From Tanytarsus gracilentus (Eukaryota; Arthropoda; Insecta; Diptera; Chironomidae): a stretch of DNA of 64,000 nucleotides. The position numbers were made by a program, and so were the translations under genes. The notes beneath the pieces were generated by a model. That model did no database searches. It saw only the letters and a program-made list of their open reading frames with translations, and was not told the DNA's origin. Below, piece by piece: positions 47,039-59,400 of this stretch; position 1 is the stretch's first letter, and every line of letters begins with the position of its first letter. Location: the NCBI GenBank assembly GCA_038502055.1, contig JAXRKN010000043.1:5146001-5210000 (forward strand). Reading direction: 5' to 3'.

Positions 47039-47955
47039 TTGATTCCACAATGAATTATTCCTAATTATTCTAATTATCCTAATTATTCCTAATTATTTTT
47101 TTAATTTTTTAAATGTTCTTAATTTTTTTGATAATTAGAATAATTAGATAATTAGGATAATTAGTTGATGTTGTCGCGCAGCGACAACCCTTTTCCTAAT
47201 TATCTAATTATTCCTAATTATGCTAATTATCCTAATTATCACTTTTTCTTACTGCTGCACCTGATAAAAATAGCCATATGGGTTGGAAGGGTGGGTATAC
47301 GCTGTCGCATAAATGAGATGTGTGTGAAAATTTCATTTAATAAAATCACTTGAAATTCGGAATTTTAAATAAATATTTTTATTCTAAAATGTCGATAAGA
47401 GTTGCACAAATTGAATTTAATTCGAGTTCATTCATTTACAGCTGTCAATCACTGATAACACAACCACCAAAGATCCGATGAGATGAAAAAACTAAGGCGA
47501 CTTTGATGAAAATATTAAATTTTTTCCATTTGCAATTTTCACTTTTGTTTACTATTGACACTTTTCGCTTCAACACACACTATCACACATTAACAAAATA
47601 TAGAGTGAGAGAGAAAAAGATGCGAAAAGTTAAACCCCCCTCCCTTTCAAAATTTCAATGGCGGTTACGTTAACCGCAACAATTTCATTCGAGCGGTGAA
47701 AAAAAGTGATAATTAGAATAATTAGAATAATTAGCATAATTAGGATAATTAGGAAAAGGGTTGTCGCTGCGCGACAACTTCAACTAATTATGCTAATTAT
47801 CTAATTATTCTAATTATCAAAAAAATTAAGAAAATTTAAAAAATTAAAAAAATTAGAAATAATTAGGAATAATTAGGAATAATTAGAATAATTAGGAATA
47901 ATTAGAATAATTAGGAATAATTAGAATAATTAGGAATAATTCATCGTGGAATCAA
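47039..47955. mobile_element. Fold-back element with >200-bp inverted repeats
   Basis: The ends TTGATTCCACRATGAATTATTCC are inverted repeats of one another. The arms (about 47039-47247 and 47701-47955) are built largely of TAATTATTCC/TAATTATCC units and align along their whole length; the right arm is longer by extra units. Each arm holds a perfect hairpin, GTTGTCGC-GCA-GCGACAAC at 47170-47188 and its counterpart at 47760-47778. The ~450-bp middle is unrelated, with no ORF of note and a further palindrome GCGGTTA-CGT-TAACCGC near 47652-47668. No target-site duplication is obvious. The design resembles Foldback/long-TIR MITEs. Confidence 0.8.
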
Positions 47956-50900
47956 AATTTAACTTCACTTTATTAATTTTAAAAAGTTTTTTAAAAATTT
48001 AAAATTTCCAGTATAAAAAGTTCAAACTCTTTAAAAACTTCTTTCATAACCTTTATACTCCAAGCTCCGACAATTTCAACCTTAAATTTCCAATTCATGG
48101 CAAGTTACATCAAGATCATTGAAGACTATCATTGGCATCACCATCAGCATTTGTTCTCACCCTTATTTTCACCACCATTTCACTTCACATCGCAATCATC
48201 CCTTTGCAACAGTCGTCTGACGATGATAAAAATTGCATATGAAGTGAGAATTATGCAACATTATAAAAGCTTCTCTTTTTCCTTTGAGGCGCCTTTCACT
48301 TTGCATAAAACACTCGCTTCATTGATGCAAGTATCAAAATTTAATTTTTCCAACCAACTCCTTGTAACCGGAGAGCTTTCTTTATTGATGAGCTTTAATA
48401 AAAAAGCACTTTAGGAGTTGACGGATGGCGTCGTGAGACTTTCACTTCATCATCATCAACCCACACAATTAAAGTTTTAATTGAATTTCTAACCAAATTT
48501 AGGAAAGTTACGATCATGATGTAGCTTGAAATGTGTCTCAAAGGATCTAAAATGGTTTCATATTTTATCAAGATCACTTCGCCATAAAGTGATGTGAAAT
48601 TGATGTGCGCTGTGAACAAAGGAGAATAGCTTGCAATATATTTTCATGGTAATCCTTTTATTCGCTCATAACACACGCAATAAATCCCCAGAAATGCTTT
48701 CTTTATGAAGCAATAATTATTAAAATCACTCTCAGCTCGTTATTTTGAAGGATTTCACTTCCAAAATTGAAGGGATTTTTTTTCTATAAAGCGAAAAAAT
48801 GAAATTTTTGATTCAGTTTAAGCGAAAAAGAAATTAGATTTCCATAGAAACACTCTGAGCGCATGGGAATTTATGAAAAGTAATCTAATGTTAATATCAC
48901 TGATGCGCCTTTGAGGCACGGAAGGGATTAAATAACGCTATTATTTCTTAAATTTCATGTTCTTTTCTCTTGACGGCATTTTAACAAGGAAAATCTGCAT
49001 GAATACGGCAAATTGTCAACATCATCATAGTCGTAAAGAGGTAAAGAACTTTTTCATTGTGTATCTTTTAACATAAGAATATCGCAGGAAGAATGAAAAA
49101 ATGAAAATTGAATAAATTTTTTACCGCACACATTTTTATGAGAAAATTTAATTTTCATCGCTTGAGAGCGGATGAAAAAAAATTAGAAAAATCTTTTAAA
49201 ATTTTAGCAAAGTTTTTCGATTTTATAATCTTTAATTTTGCAACTCAAACAATTAATTTTAATCATTATGGAAATATTTAGTTAAATTGACAATAATTAA
49301 ATTCAATCAACAACCCATTAAAGATGCTTTAAAATTACCCTAAACGGGAACGTGAGGAAATATTTTGCTAAAGGAATTTTCAGCTTTTTTCTGGAACAGT
49401 TGATGACGCTCCACTCACTAATGGATTCTCCGAGAATGCATTTTAAAACTAATTTAAGGAATTACAGCAATTTTCATTAATATTTTCATGTTGCTATAAG
49501 GAGAAAAAATGTTCACCACTTTTCGCCTCAAACCATGATTGTGATGCAGCAACGTTCAGTTTGTTCGAGGAAATTTAAATTGCGAAAATTTTATGATTGA
49601 ATTATTTTAAATTACCCATGAGATGCTTTTGGCGTATGATGAATTTTTGGCGTAAAGTTTCATTTTCTAATTTTTTTTCCACTCGATGAATTTATATTGA
49701 GTTTTCAAAGGGTCTATGTATACATAATTTTGACCCTTATTCAGCTTTAGACAGTCTTCACTATATCTAAAAGATCCTGATCTAATTCTAAAAAATTATT
49801 CTGAATTTCTAATTGTCGAATTTTCTTAGATTTTAATTCCTTTCATTTCTTAATTGATTAAATTAAAAGAATGATAAATTTTGTCATATCTTCACCATTC
49901 AGCGTTTTCGTTAATTATCAATTTTGTTCCTGATCAAACAATAAATTTTTCATTAGGTTATCGATTTATGAGTAAGCCGATTACCAGTCAACGGACTAAT
50001 AAATATATGCACGAAAAGGGGGGATGTATTGTATATTCGGGTGAAGCTATAAATATTCATTATAAAGCTGTAAAATTATATGTAAAAATGATAATAATAA
50101 CCCTCAAAAAATATCTATGCCGATGTCGGATTACTGGACTATCATTTTGAGTCAATGTTTCAGGGTTAAAATGATAGATGCATTTTAATCTGTCTATGTA
50201 GTTTTATAATTTGGAGTCAATTTAAAATGACGATGAAGTCAATCGATATAACTATGAAATTACAGTGGTTTATGCTGCACTTAGAGAGAGACATGTTGCC
50301 ATTCACTAAATGATGCTCAACGAAGCATAAATACCACTAATTGTCGTGATAAGTTTTCTCTCATAGAAAATTAATGCAACGCTCCACAACGAAATGATTA
50401 CAGAATTTAAATTTCAATCTATGGCAAATATCAACGGAAGCACTTCATGCTTTTGCATACAGTAACATGTATTTTTTGTTCTTCTCTCGAGCAAGCTTAT
50501 GCAAAATGCATTCGGATTTATGTTGCTGATGCCGTGATGTAAAAATTGTCATGCAAGGGAAGAGATATGCATGTAGATATCGTGCATCTGCTGCTCTCGT
50601 AATTGCTTTTGTTGTTTTTTTCGGTGGAAAGAAAGAAATTTCATTTGCATATATTGATTGAAGATTTTTAGTTATGCTTTCAAATAAGCCAGCATATACA
50701 TGTTGATGAATGCTCCATTTATGTAACAATTTACATAAAAGCATTATTAAATGAATCCATGAATATGTGTTCAAACTTAATTTTCTCTTCTTCTGTTGTC
50801 GGGTGGAAGTGGAAGTGAAAAATTGAGAGAGATTTTTCTTCTTCAGATTCTTGGAAAATTTTAACAACGTTTCGTGTTAAATAAGTGAACGAGGTGGAGT

Positions 50901-51172
50901 TTTTGTTGTTTTAGGTTATTAATTCGCAAAACATATTTTTTCATGTCTTAATTTATTTAAATTAAAATATTTCCACCCTTAAAAAATGAGTTAAACATAT
51001 TTCAGTATAAATAAATACATTTTATAAATAGAACTTTATGACATGCTTTAATAGAAATGGTGCGCAATTGACCATGAGTGGTTTTCATATTATTAGCGAC
51101 TCAATGATTTGCTCGCCGTACTGTTAATAATTCGAGTTAACCACACCATCAATGTTTACTCTCTCTGAACAG
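47956..51172. other. Intergenic, no gene seen
   Basis: AT-rich spacer. Chance-like ORFs at 48097-48414 (plus) and 50445-50867 (minus) have no motif or splice support. Confidence 0.5.
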
Positions 51173-51180
51173 CATTTAAG

Positions 51181-51937
51181 TAGAGTTTCTCAAATGCCCG
51201 GGTAATGAGATTTTGTCCTACCCGGGTAAAAAAATTTACTACCCGGGTAGCCCGGGCATGCCCGGGTAAGAATTTTTTTAAAAAATATACCTATTTTTAC
51301 TCAAATTTTCGGCTAATCTTTACATAGAGAATCTTAGTAACAGAAATAAAAGTTTTTTAAACAGAAAATGAAAAGATTAAAAGAAATATAAAAAGTTTAA
51401 TGGAAATAGTTCTTAAGGAACATTACACAGTGAAGGTCTGACATTCGAGTTCTAGCCTTTGTTACAATATCTCCAGCCTCTAAAAATGCCCTCTATGAAG
51501 AAACTGATGTTGCCTGAATCGTTAGTAAAGCTTTAAACAATCGGTCCAAAATTGGAGATCTTTGTTTGAGTCTTCTCATGTCATCTCATGGCTATTTTTT
51601 TGTTGCACTTGCACTTGATGTTTCAAAATACTTTTTTGAATTAAAAAATTTCACAAACGAATCTAAATGTATAAAGGTAAACTACCTTCTTAAGTCATGT
51701 AGTTTTGATAAGTGATAAAATTCATTGTAAACAAAACATTTTCAGGTATTGGTTTACACAAAACTTATAAAAAGCAGTTATGGAGGAAGATTTTAAAAAA
51801 AAATTAAGAAAATTTTCTTCGAATTTTTTAATTTTTACCCGGGTAAGGGTAGAGCAATTTTCCGGGTATACCCGGGTAGTAAAATTGACGGGCATACCCG
51901 GGTATACCCGTACCCGGGTTACCCGTGAGAAACTCTA
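51181..51937 (-). mobile_element. hAT element, internally deleted, with CCCGGGTA palindromes
   Basis: Inverted termini TAGAGTTTCTCA (51181-51192) and TGAGAAACTCTA (51926-51937) are flanked by a perfect 8-bp duplication CATTTAAG (51173-51180, 51938-51945). TAGAG-type ends with 8-bp duplications are typical of hAT elements. Both ends carry many CCCGGGTA/TACCCGGG motifs, at least five within 75 bases of the left end and about as many on the right. The middle encodes a decayed piece of transposase on the minus strand, so this is a deletion derivative of an autonomous hAT. Confidence 0.93.
51402..51570 (-). pseudogene. hAT transposase C-terminal dimerisation domain remnant
   Basis: The minus strand translates as SPILDRLFKALLTIQATSVSS*RAFLEAGDIVTKARTRMSDL..FLKNYF. 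It aligns by eye with the hATC consensus (Y-L-x-I-P-A-T-S-A-S-S-E-R-x-F-S-x-A-G-x-I-x-T-x-x-R-x-R-L-S). The expected glutamate codon (GAG) is a stop (TAG), so this copy is inactive. Confidence 0.8.
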
Positions 51938-51945
51938 CATTTAAG

Positions 51946-54900
51946 GAGTTCTTTATTGTTCAAATCACTCTCAAAGCGTGAGTAAATCTTCATCTAATGC
52001 ATTGAGTTGGAGAAATTAAGATTGTTTCGTTCACTCTTAACTTTCTCATATGTGTGCAAATGTTTATAATGACAAATAGCGCACAAATGGAAGCAATCCA
52101 TTTGCTAAGGACATGAAAACGTGATGTCTTCACTGTGCAACTGTTGAAAATATCGCTCGTAAAATTTCTCACTTCGTGATAGTTACGTGCTGAATAGCTT
52201 CGAGCATTTTCAAAAAGTCTTTTTAATGTCTAAAATGTTACACACGGTATTATACACACATACATCTCTTGTTGGCTTCGCTATGCTTATAATGAACTTT
52301 TTCTACATTGCACACCATATTAAGTGAGTGAAGAGGCGAATAAGTGGGAGGAAAAAGTTCGAGTGACAATTTTTCGAGCACACATCATGGTTAATTCCCT
52401 TTGCACTCGCTTGGCTGTAAATTAGGTCAGAGTTGTCGTGAATGTCTTGTTGTAATAATAAGTAATGCACATAAAAACCAGAGAGAAAAGCTTTTTTCAC
52501 GGGGAAAAATTTTCTTTTCACTATTTCTGCTCTCCATACAATGAATATATGATATTCATAGCTATTTATTCATGTGGGATGAAGGTCATCAGTAACTCTG
52601 TTGAGCTTATCATGCATGCATGAAAATTGATCAGAATAAATTTCCACGTAGCAAATGGAAATTGGCAAAAATGTGCAGCAAACGAGGAAGCTACATGTCA
52701 TAAATTTCAATAAGAATGTGAGATTGGGATTCCATTTGAATGTCCATAAATTTATTTACAACCGCCTCATAATTCATAGACACTGATCATGTGTCGTGAG
52801 CTAGCGATGACAATTTATTTCATGCAATCATACCACAAGGGATGGAAATTTTTGAATTTAAATTCATCAATTATAATTATTGTTGGATTTTGCAATTTTA
52901 AAAAATGAAAAATAAACATATTTTTTTAAATACTCACAAGTGCACTTAAGTGGAATAAAAGATATGATTGAGTGGAACATTTTAATTAACTTTAAAAGCA
53001 GAGATAACTCTTGCAAAGAAAAAAGCAACTATCATCGAGACAACCACACACAGCTGAAAGTGTAACGGAAAAACTTTTTTAAACACGCAACTATAAAAGT
53101 TAAATTACATCGCATATTATAAAGTTGTTAGCAGAAGAACAAAGACAAGTTCTTAAGATGCATGTAGATTTAAAATGCAAACACTCCAATTAACACAGAT
53201 TGTCGTACACGTCACGATGATCCTTGTAAGGAGAAAGTTTCAAAGGAATTGCTATAAAAGATAAGACTGTGTGGGAAGTTGCTTTGAAGTATGCAAGCTA
53301 TTAAAAAAATTGAAAGGTCAGGGATCGTTTATTTCAACCCGCATATTCATTATTTTTATCTTCCTCCACTTTCAAAAGATTGTTGAGATAAAATTTTACT
53401 TTTTCATACTAATTATTTAACTTTTTTATGCATCCCTTTTCTCAACTCGTGATTCATCTCTCTTTTATTCAATCACGCAAAAAAATAGAAGAAGAAATTT
53501 TGTTAGATAATTGAATTCCCCTCCATGATCCCTCATTAAAATTTTCAATTGGGGCGGAGGAAACATGCTGAATTTGATATTTTTTCTCTCTCCTTATCTT
53601 TATTTTCGATATAAATCGATATCGGAGAAATTCGATGAGATAACGTCAGAAATAAATTTAGCTATGCTAAAACATTAAACAAAATCATAATCTGAAAGAA
53701 GTTCACTTGAAAAATTACTGCTGAATGATTCATCAGAATTTAATTTTAGAGATGAAATATTTTTTTTCCAAAATAAAGCATTGAATGGAAGGAGAAACAT
53801 GAGTTAGAAATAAATTAATGAGATATTTTATTTTGAAAAAGTTTCACATACATATTTTTGGATTCAAGATATTACATTTCATATATGTTGAACCGTGAAT
53901 TTGGATTTGTGTTTAAAAATTAAGAAACCACCAAAAAAATATTTAATTTTAAGTATGGAAATATATAAAACATCCTTTATGCCCGAACCTTCATAAATAA
54001 TTGTATGTTGCGATGAGTAAGGCACTGCGATCTTGCGACCTATTGTACCAAATCATAAATAATTATAATTAAGTTCAATTTTAGGTAAAAGAATGAACAT
54101 AGAAAAATTAAAAAATCCACTCACACGTAAAAAATAATCCGATAAACCCGACTTCATTTTATTTTTCCAAGAAAGGACTTCTCCAAACATTTTCGGATCA
54201 TCTCTCAATGAAATTTTTTCCTCTTCAAAAAATTCCAATGCTCAAAAATTCTCGACAGACAGTTTTCAATTGAATTCACTCTTTCAATCTGGGAATTAGC
54301 GAGCAAAATCAATTGGTGTGGAATTTTTCATTGTGCAGTGCTTTTGAATTTTATTTCATTGCGTCATTCATTGTTAACCTAGATTTTCTTATGTTGCATG
54401 CACTTTTCATATTCTTCCTGCTGGCATTGTAACCATGGTGCTGTCATCTAATTTTGTGGAAGACATCTCTTCTTTCATTTGCATATATTGCATTTAAAGC
54501 CGCTTTATTAAAGAGATATGATGAAATCAATGAAGAAAATAAATAAGATGAAAGCCTTGGAAAATGTTTGTTATCACAAAATAAGTATCTATCATTGTCA
54601 TCTCCATGAAGGCTCAAAATAGAGTTAACAAAAGAAAAATTATTGCCTAATGAAAATTGAGTTGAGCATGTCTTTTCCATTTATGATCCCCCTAAATGCG
54701 AGCATCAAAAATATATTTTGTGACATCTTTATTATTTCAATAAAGTAGCGAATGAAAAATTTAGTCAAGGCCGAGAATGTTTGAGGATTAACATAATCTC
54801 ATCTCTGTTGCAGAAGTTGTTATTTCTCGGCCTCATGAGTCGCTCATAAAGACCTAATTAAGAACACACTTAATGAATTTCCTAATCGAATTAAAATTAT

Positions 54901-55582
54901 TACTGCCATCAACACATTTGGCAAGGATTAATTAGATTAGTATGGGGTGAGATTAGTCCTTTTTCGGGCCGCTCTTGTTTCGGCCCTTCTCCGAAATTTA
55001 AGTGTGGAGCAAAAAAATAATTTTACGGAAATGAAAAGTAATTAAAAAGTTTTAAAGCTTTTTATAAAAGCTTCATTATCAAGCACAAAACTCAACACAT
55101 TTCGAAGCACTATCCGAAATGATTGTGAATAATGAAGAGGAAGGAAAAAAGGCTATTTATTTATTTTTATTGCTTTGCTTCCATTTTTCAGAGCACATCT
55201 GAGGGCAGTTTTCGTTTTAAAGCCTTCCTAAAAAAATGTGTTGTAAAAATATTTTAATGAAACCTCAAAAAAATATCTTTTAATTAAATAATAAAAAGTT
55301 ATATCCACTATAAATTTTTAATGCACTTCAAATGACTTTGTCAACTCAATCAATTCTCAAATTCTATTCATGACATTAAAATTTATTGACTCAATCAATT
55401 TCAAATTCATAACTCTTAAAAACATTTAGTTTAAACGCAAATATTTTGTGGCCTTTTTATGACATGCCATATTTCTTTATGAAATTTGAAACCAATGAAA
55501 GCTATTTACGTTGCTTGACAGCAATTTAAATAGATCGTAAATTAAAGGAGCGCAAATAGAAAAAATTTGATAATGAAAATGT
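51946..55582. other. Intergenic, no gene seen
   Basis: AT-rich spacer up to the peritrophin-like gene. One isolated Su(H)-type match (53270-53277) is at chance level. No gene recognised. Confidence 0.5.
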
Positions 55583-55590
55583 ATAAAAAC
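55583..55590 (+). promoter_or_regulatory. TATA box of peritrophin-like gene
   Basis: TATAAAAA lies 57 bases before the start codon, with a CTCCATTAG start-site candidate about 27-30 bases downstream. The 5' UTR would be about 35 bases. Confidence 0.6.
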
Positions 55591-55646
55591 TTACGCACCT
55601 TCACGAACTCCATTAGTTTACTCAAATTTGAAAGAAGTTTAAAAAA

Positions 55647-56353
55647 ATGAAATTTACGGTTTGTTTTATTGAAAAATTTTAAAATATTTAAAAAAAATTA
55701 TGATGATTTCAGATTTTAATCATTTTCTTGATATTCGTTCTTCAAAGTGAAGTTAAGGCGGCATGCAATTTTTGTGAAAACGGTTTTGCATGCTTCAGCA
55801 CGACTCAGTACTTTGCTTGTGACGCCAATGGTGCGATACTCTTAGAAAATCTCAGATCTTGCGCAGCAACTCACATTTGTGATAACACAATAGTCGCTGA
55901 CCTCAGGTCTCCATGCGTTATTCCAGGAATAACTGCTTGTGATGCCGCACCTGTGGTGTTCCCTCCAACCACAACGACAACAACTACAACGTAAGAATTT
56001 AAACCTGATAGCTCCGCTATATTTGTAACAGAAAAATTCCATTTTAAATGTTATAGCGGAGCTCAACAAAGTTTCAAATACCAATTAATAATTAATTTTT
56101 ACAAATAGACCTCCACCCATAACTAATTGGAATACTTGGTGCTCTGCAAAACCAGGAGGTCGATATCAGAATCCAAATGACGCCACTCTTGTCACTTACA
56201 GTAAGTTTAATTTAACCGTTATAAATTTATTTTTGAAAAATTCTAATCTCAAAAACAGTCAACTGCTATCTATTCAATAATACTATGAACGGTGCAATTT
56301 ACAAATGTCCAGGAGCAACACGATTAAATTTAGCTTCACTTTACTGTCAATAG
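55647..56353 (+). CDS. Secreted peritrophin-like chitin-binding protein (158 aa)
   Basis: Four exons (55647-55658, 55713-55990, 56109-56200, 56259-56353) join in phase to 158 codons plus stop. A hydrophobic signal peptide spans about residues 1-22 (ILIIFLIFVLQSEVKA). The first cysteine-rich unit (CNFCENGFACFSTTQYFACD...RSC...HIC...C...AC) is followed by a mucin-like run of eight threonines and a second unit, CSAKPGGRYQNPNDATLVTYINC...YKCPGATRLN...C, which fits the CBM14/peritrophin-A pattern well. Such proteins bind chitin in the peritrophic matrix or cuticle. The first exon encodes only four residues, and its donor ACG|GTTTGT is weak, so the start is less certain than the rest. AATAAA lies at 56411-56416. 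Confidence 0.82.
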
Positions 56354-56410
56354 TCATGCAATTTTAAAGGAACATCCATAATCAGGCTGAAATATGAGGA
56401 AAAAAAGTCT

Positions 56411-56416
56411 AATAAA
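56411..56416 (+). terminator. Polyadenylation signal of peritrophin-like gene
   Basis: AATAAA 58 bases after the stop codon, giving a very short 3' UTR. Confidence 0.55.
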
Positions 56417-59400
56417 TAACCGCATTAAGAAAAAATCTCCTCGTGTCTTTTCCTCTCAACACCCACAATCGCCTACGTTGACCACAAAGTAGACAATGAT
56501 GATATCATCTTACGCCAAAAGCTTCTGAGTGTCATGAACATAAATGTTACGACCGAAAATCTCGACAGCTTTTCCGTGAACATCATTCGGCCCACGATAA
56601 AGTTTATTGAACAAAATTCTGCTAATTGCACTTCCATTCTTACCCATTAAGTACATCAACAGTAAAGTCAACAGTCATTTAAAAATCAATTAATGAAATT
56701 TCTCCCTCATCGACAAAATTTTGTTCGTACACACATAAAAATAAACATTAACTCAGGGTGTACAATGTGTTCCGTTCATGATGATTGAAAAGAGCCAAAA
56801 AGCTTTAAGCAAATATTTTTTTATGTGTGCACATTTTTTGTTGATGCTTTTCGAATGTTTACTTTTTTTTCTATATCGCATGTTGAAGAAGGCAGAGAGA
56901 AAATTTATGCTTCATGTGATATGGCTCGTGATATGCTTTTAAGGCGACGTCTTCCTTCCCGTCATTTCGTATCTTTCAAAGCTTGAAAAGAATTTTTTTG
57001 ATCATGTATGGGGGAAAATTTATCCAACGGATAAAAATTTCAGGTGTTATCTTTAGGAGAAGCATCATAAAAATAATTCATGATTAATGTGTGGCGTGAT
57101 TTTTGGATTTACCACAAAGAGAGATTTGACTTGAGAGTAATAACAACATATTGTCTCAAGATCAAAGAGCCAACTGATGTGCTGTAAGCTTAGTTGGTTC
57201 ATGAAATCCTTTTCTTTAAAAATTAGAGCATGAAAGCCTTCTCAGAGAGTGAAATTTTCGCGCATGCTTTTAAAAATTCTTCTGTACTAAAAAAACTTTC
57301 TCTCTTCTTCATGTCAAAAACTCTAATTTATTTGTGCTGATATAAAATGCACATAATACACATAATATTGTATAAAATGCCAGCATGAAGAAAACAAAAT
57401 CTGCATAAATCAGCAAAAAAGTTCCTTGTGACTTTCACACGATGCGAAGAAATTAATTAAAAGCACATGTTGTCACTTCACTCATCATATTGAGAATCAA
57501 TAAAGGAGGAATTTTTTAATTAAAAGCTATCGTTGACATCGACGTCGCGACAGAAAAGAAGCTCGACATGCTTAAAAGTGAAAAAACTTTTTCCTCCCGA
57601 TTGTGACTGACTGATTTAAAAGCGAGATAAAGAAATCATTGCCGCGAGCAAGGTATCGCACACGTCTATTTGAGTTATCCAACATTATGAGCATACATGC
57701 TCTTTAAGATATACAGACGACAGCTTTTTGAGATTGCTGATTTTGAAAGAAAATATTAAATTTCCTCACAATGCTTCCTTTAAGATAATCACAAAGCCCC
57801 AAGACATTCAACAAATCAACCTTGAAAAGTCTTTATTATTTTCACGTTTGATGTGTGATGAGTTTTTTTGAAAATTCAACTTTGTCATTCTTAGTAAATT
57901 AAAAAAATATTTAAATTTTGACGGCATTCCTAAAGTGATAGCTATATAATTAGGTGTTAGCATTATATCAAAGAAATTAGCACCGTAACAGACAATTTTT
58001 TACACTCACGAACGAATTAAAAAATGGATGCAAGTTAATCGAAATAATTTGTTAAATTAATTATGAAAGCTTTTTTCCATGTATGTAAGCCATAATCATG
58101 GATTATGAACTGATTATGCGCTCTAAATGAATTCTTCCCTCATCCTCGGGTGTGAGTAAAGCTATTTATGGAATAAAGCGGTACCCTCAACGCCATTCAG
58201 GTGGAATAATATTTCTCAACAAAACTCCTTTAAATATGGAGGAAAATTTTTGTGCTTTGATCAATTTAGTAGAAAGGATGTGATGTGATGCATGCATGAG
58301 CGTAAAAATGAAAAGGATGAAAAAAAAACATTTTTCTTTCCACTTGTTTTACTCTGCTAAATCGCTCATATTAAATTTAATCTATGTCTCGATGAAAATC
58401 AATTTGATGGCATTTCAATAAACATTCATCAGCACCATGCGTTATCGAACTTTTTCGGATATGGGCAATTTGTGTTTGGGAACAAATATACAGAGAGAAC
58501 TTTATGATGATCGAATTTCTCTTTTTTTATGATGAAACAATACATGCATTGACATATTCTAATGTCACTCCTACTCATGGTTTTATGTAGAAGAATCACC
58601 ACCCACAACCGCCTGTTCATATTCCGCCTGAGAGCGACAATATTCAAGGACAATTGATGGCATAAATTGTTTTGTTATGCATAACTTTGAAAATATATAT
58701 AAATTGCACATATCACAATAGCACAATGAAGCGAGTGCCATCAGGCATATCATCTGCAAAGCATATCCATGTTACCATATCACTGGATTTACATTAAATG
58801 CTGTTACCATGAAAAATAAAATTGTTTAAAAAAGTTTCCTCTCAATTTTTAATTTTATTTAAATCAGGCAATTGCAAAATCAATAAAATTATTGCTGAAA
58901 TTTAAAATGAGTTGTAGAAGTTTTACTTTAATTTTGTTACTTTATCGTTCACTGAAAATCATATTTTAAATTATAATGTAATAAAAAAAATCATATCTCT
59001 TTATGATATTGAGAGCGTTTTCAATCTCTCGTACACGTCATGACAATAAGAGTATGATACTCGAAACAGTCTCATGCACAACAAACGACAGTTTTGCTTC
59101 TGCAAGTGCATAAAATAAATCTTTATTTATCATTTCATCCATAATTTCAAATACATTTTAAAAATCCATCAGCTTGTCATTCTCATACAGTACTTTTTGT
59201 GTGTTTGTGGTGGAAAAATAGTGAATTTCCTACCAGTTGCTAAGTCATTTCTTAATCTATCTCTTAAAGTAGTAAAGTAAGCTTGAATTATTGTCCTCAT
59301 AACGACATGTAAAACCAAATTTTATGGCTAAATATCTCACAAATTTTGTGGCAACACAAGGTCATATTATGTGGAAAATTATTAGAGTGAAAATTATGTG

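Noticed and set aside
47161..47778. GTTGTCGC hairpins as a CRISPR-like or RNA-terminator feature
   Set aside because: Each occurs once per arm of an inverted-repeat transposon in a eukaryotic genome; no spacer array exists.
50445..50867. 140-aa ORF on the minus strand
   Set aside because: Lys/Ser/His/Tyr-rich without domain, signal or neighbouring exon; length is within what AT-rich DNA gives occasionally.
54970..55000. GGGCCG...CGGCCC short inverted repeat
   Set aside because: A six-base stem is within chance expectation and has no context.
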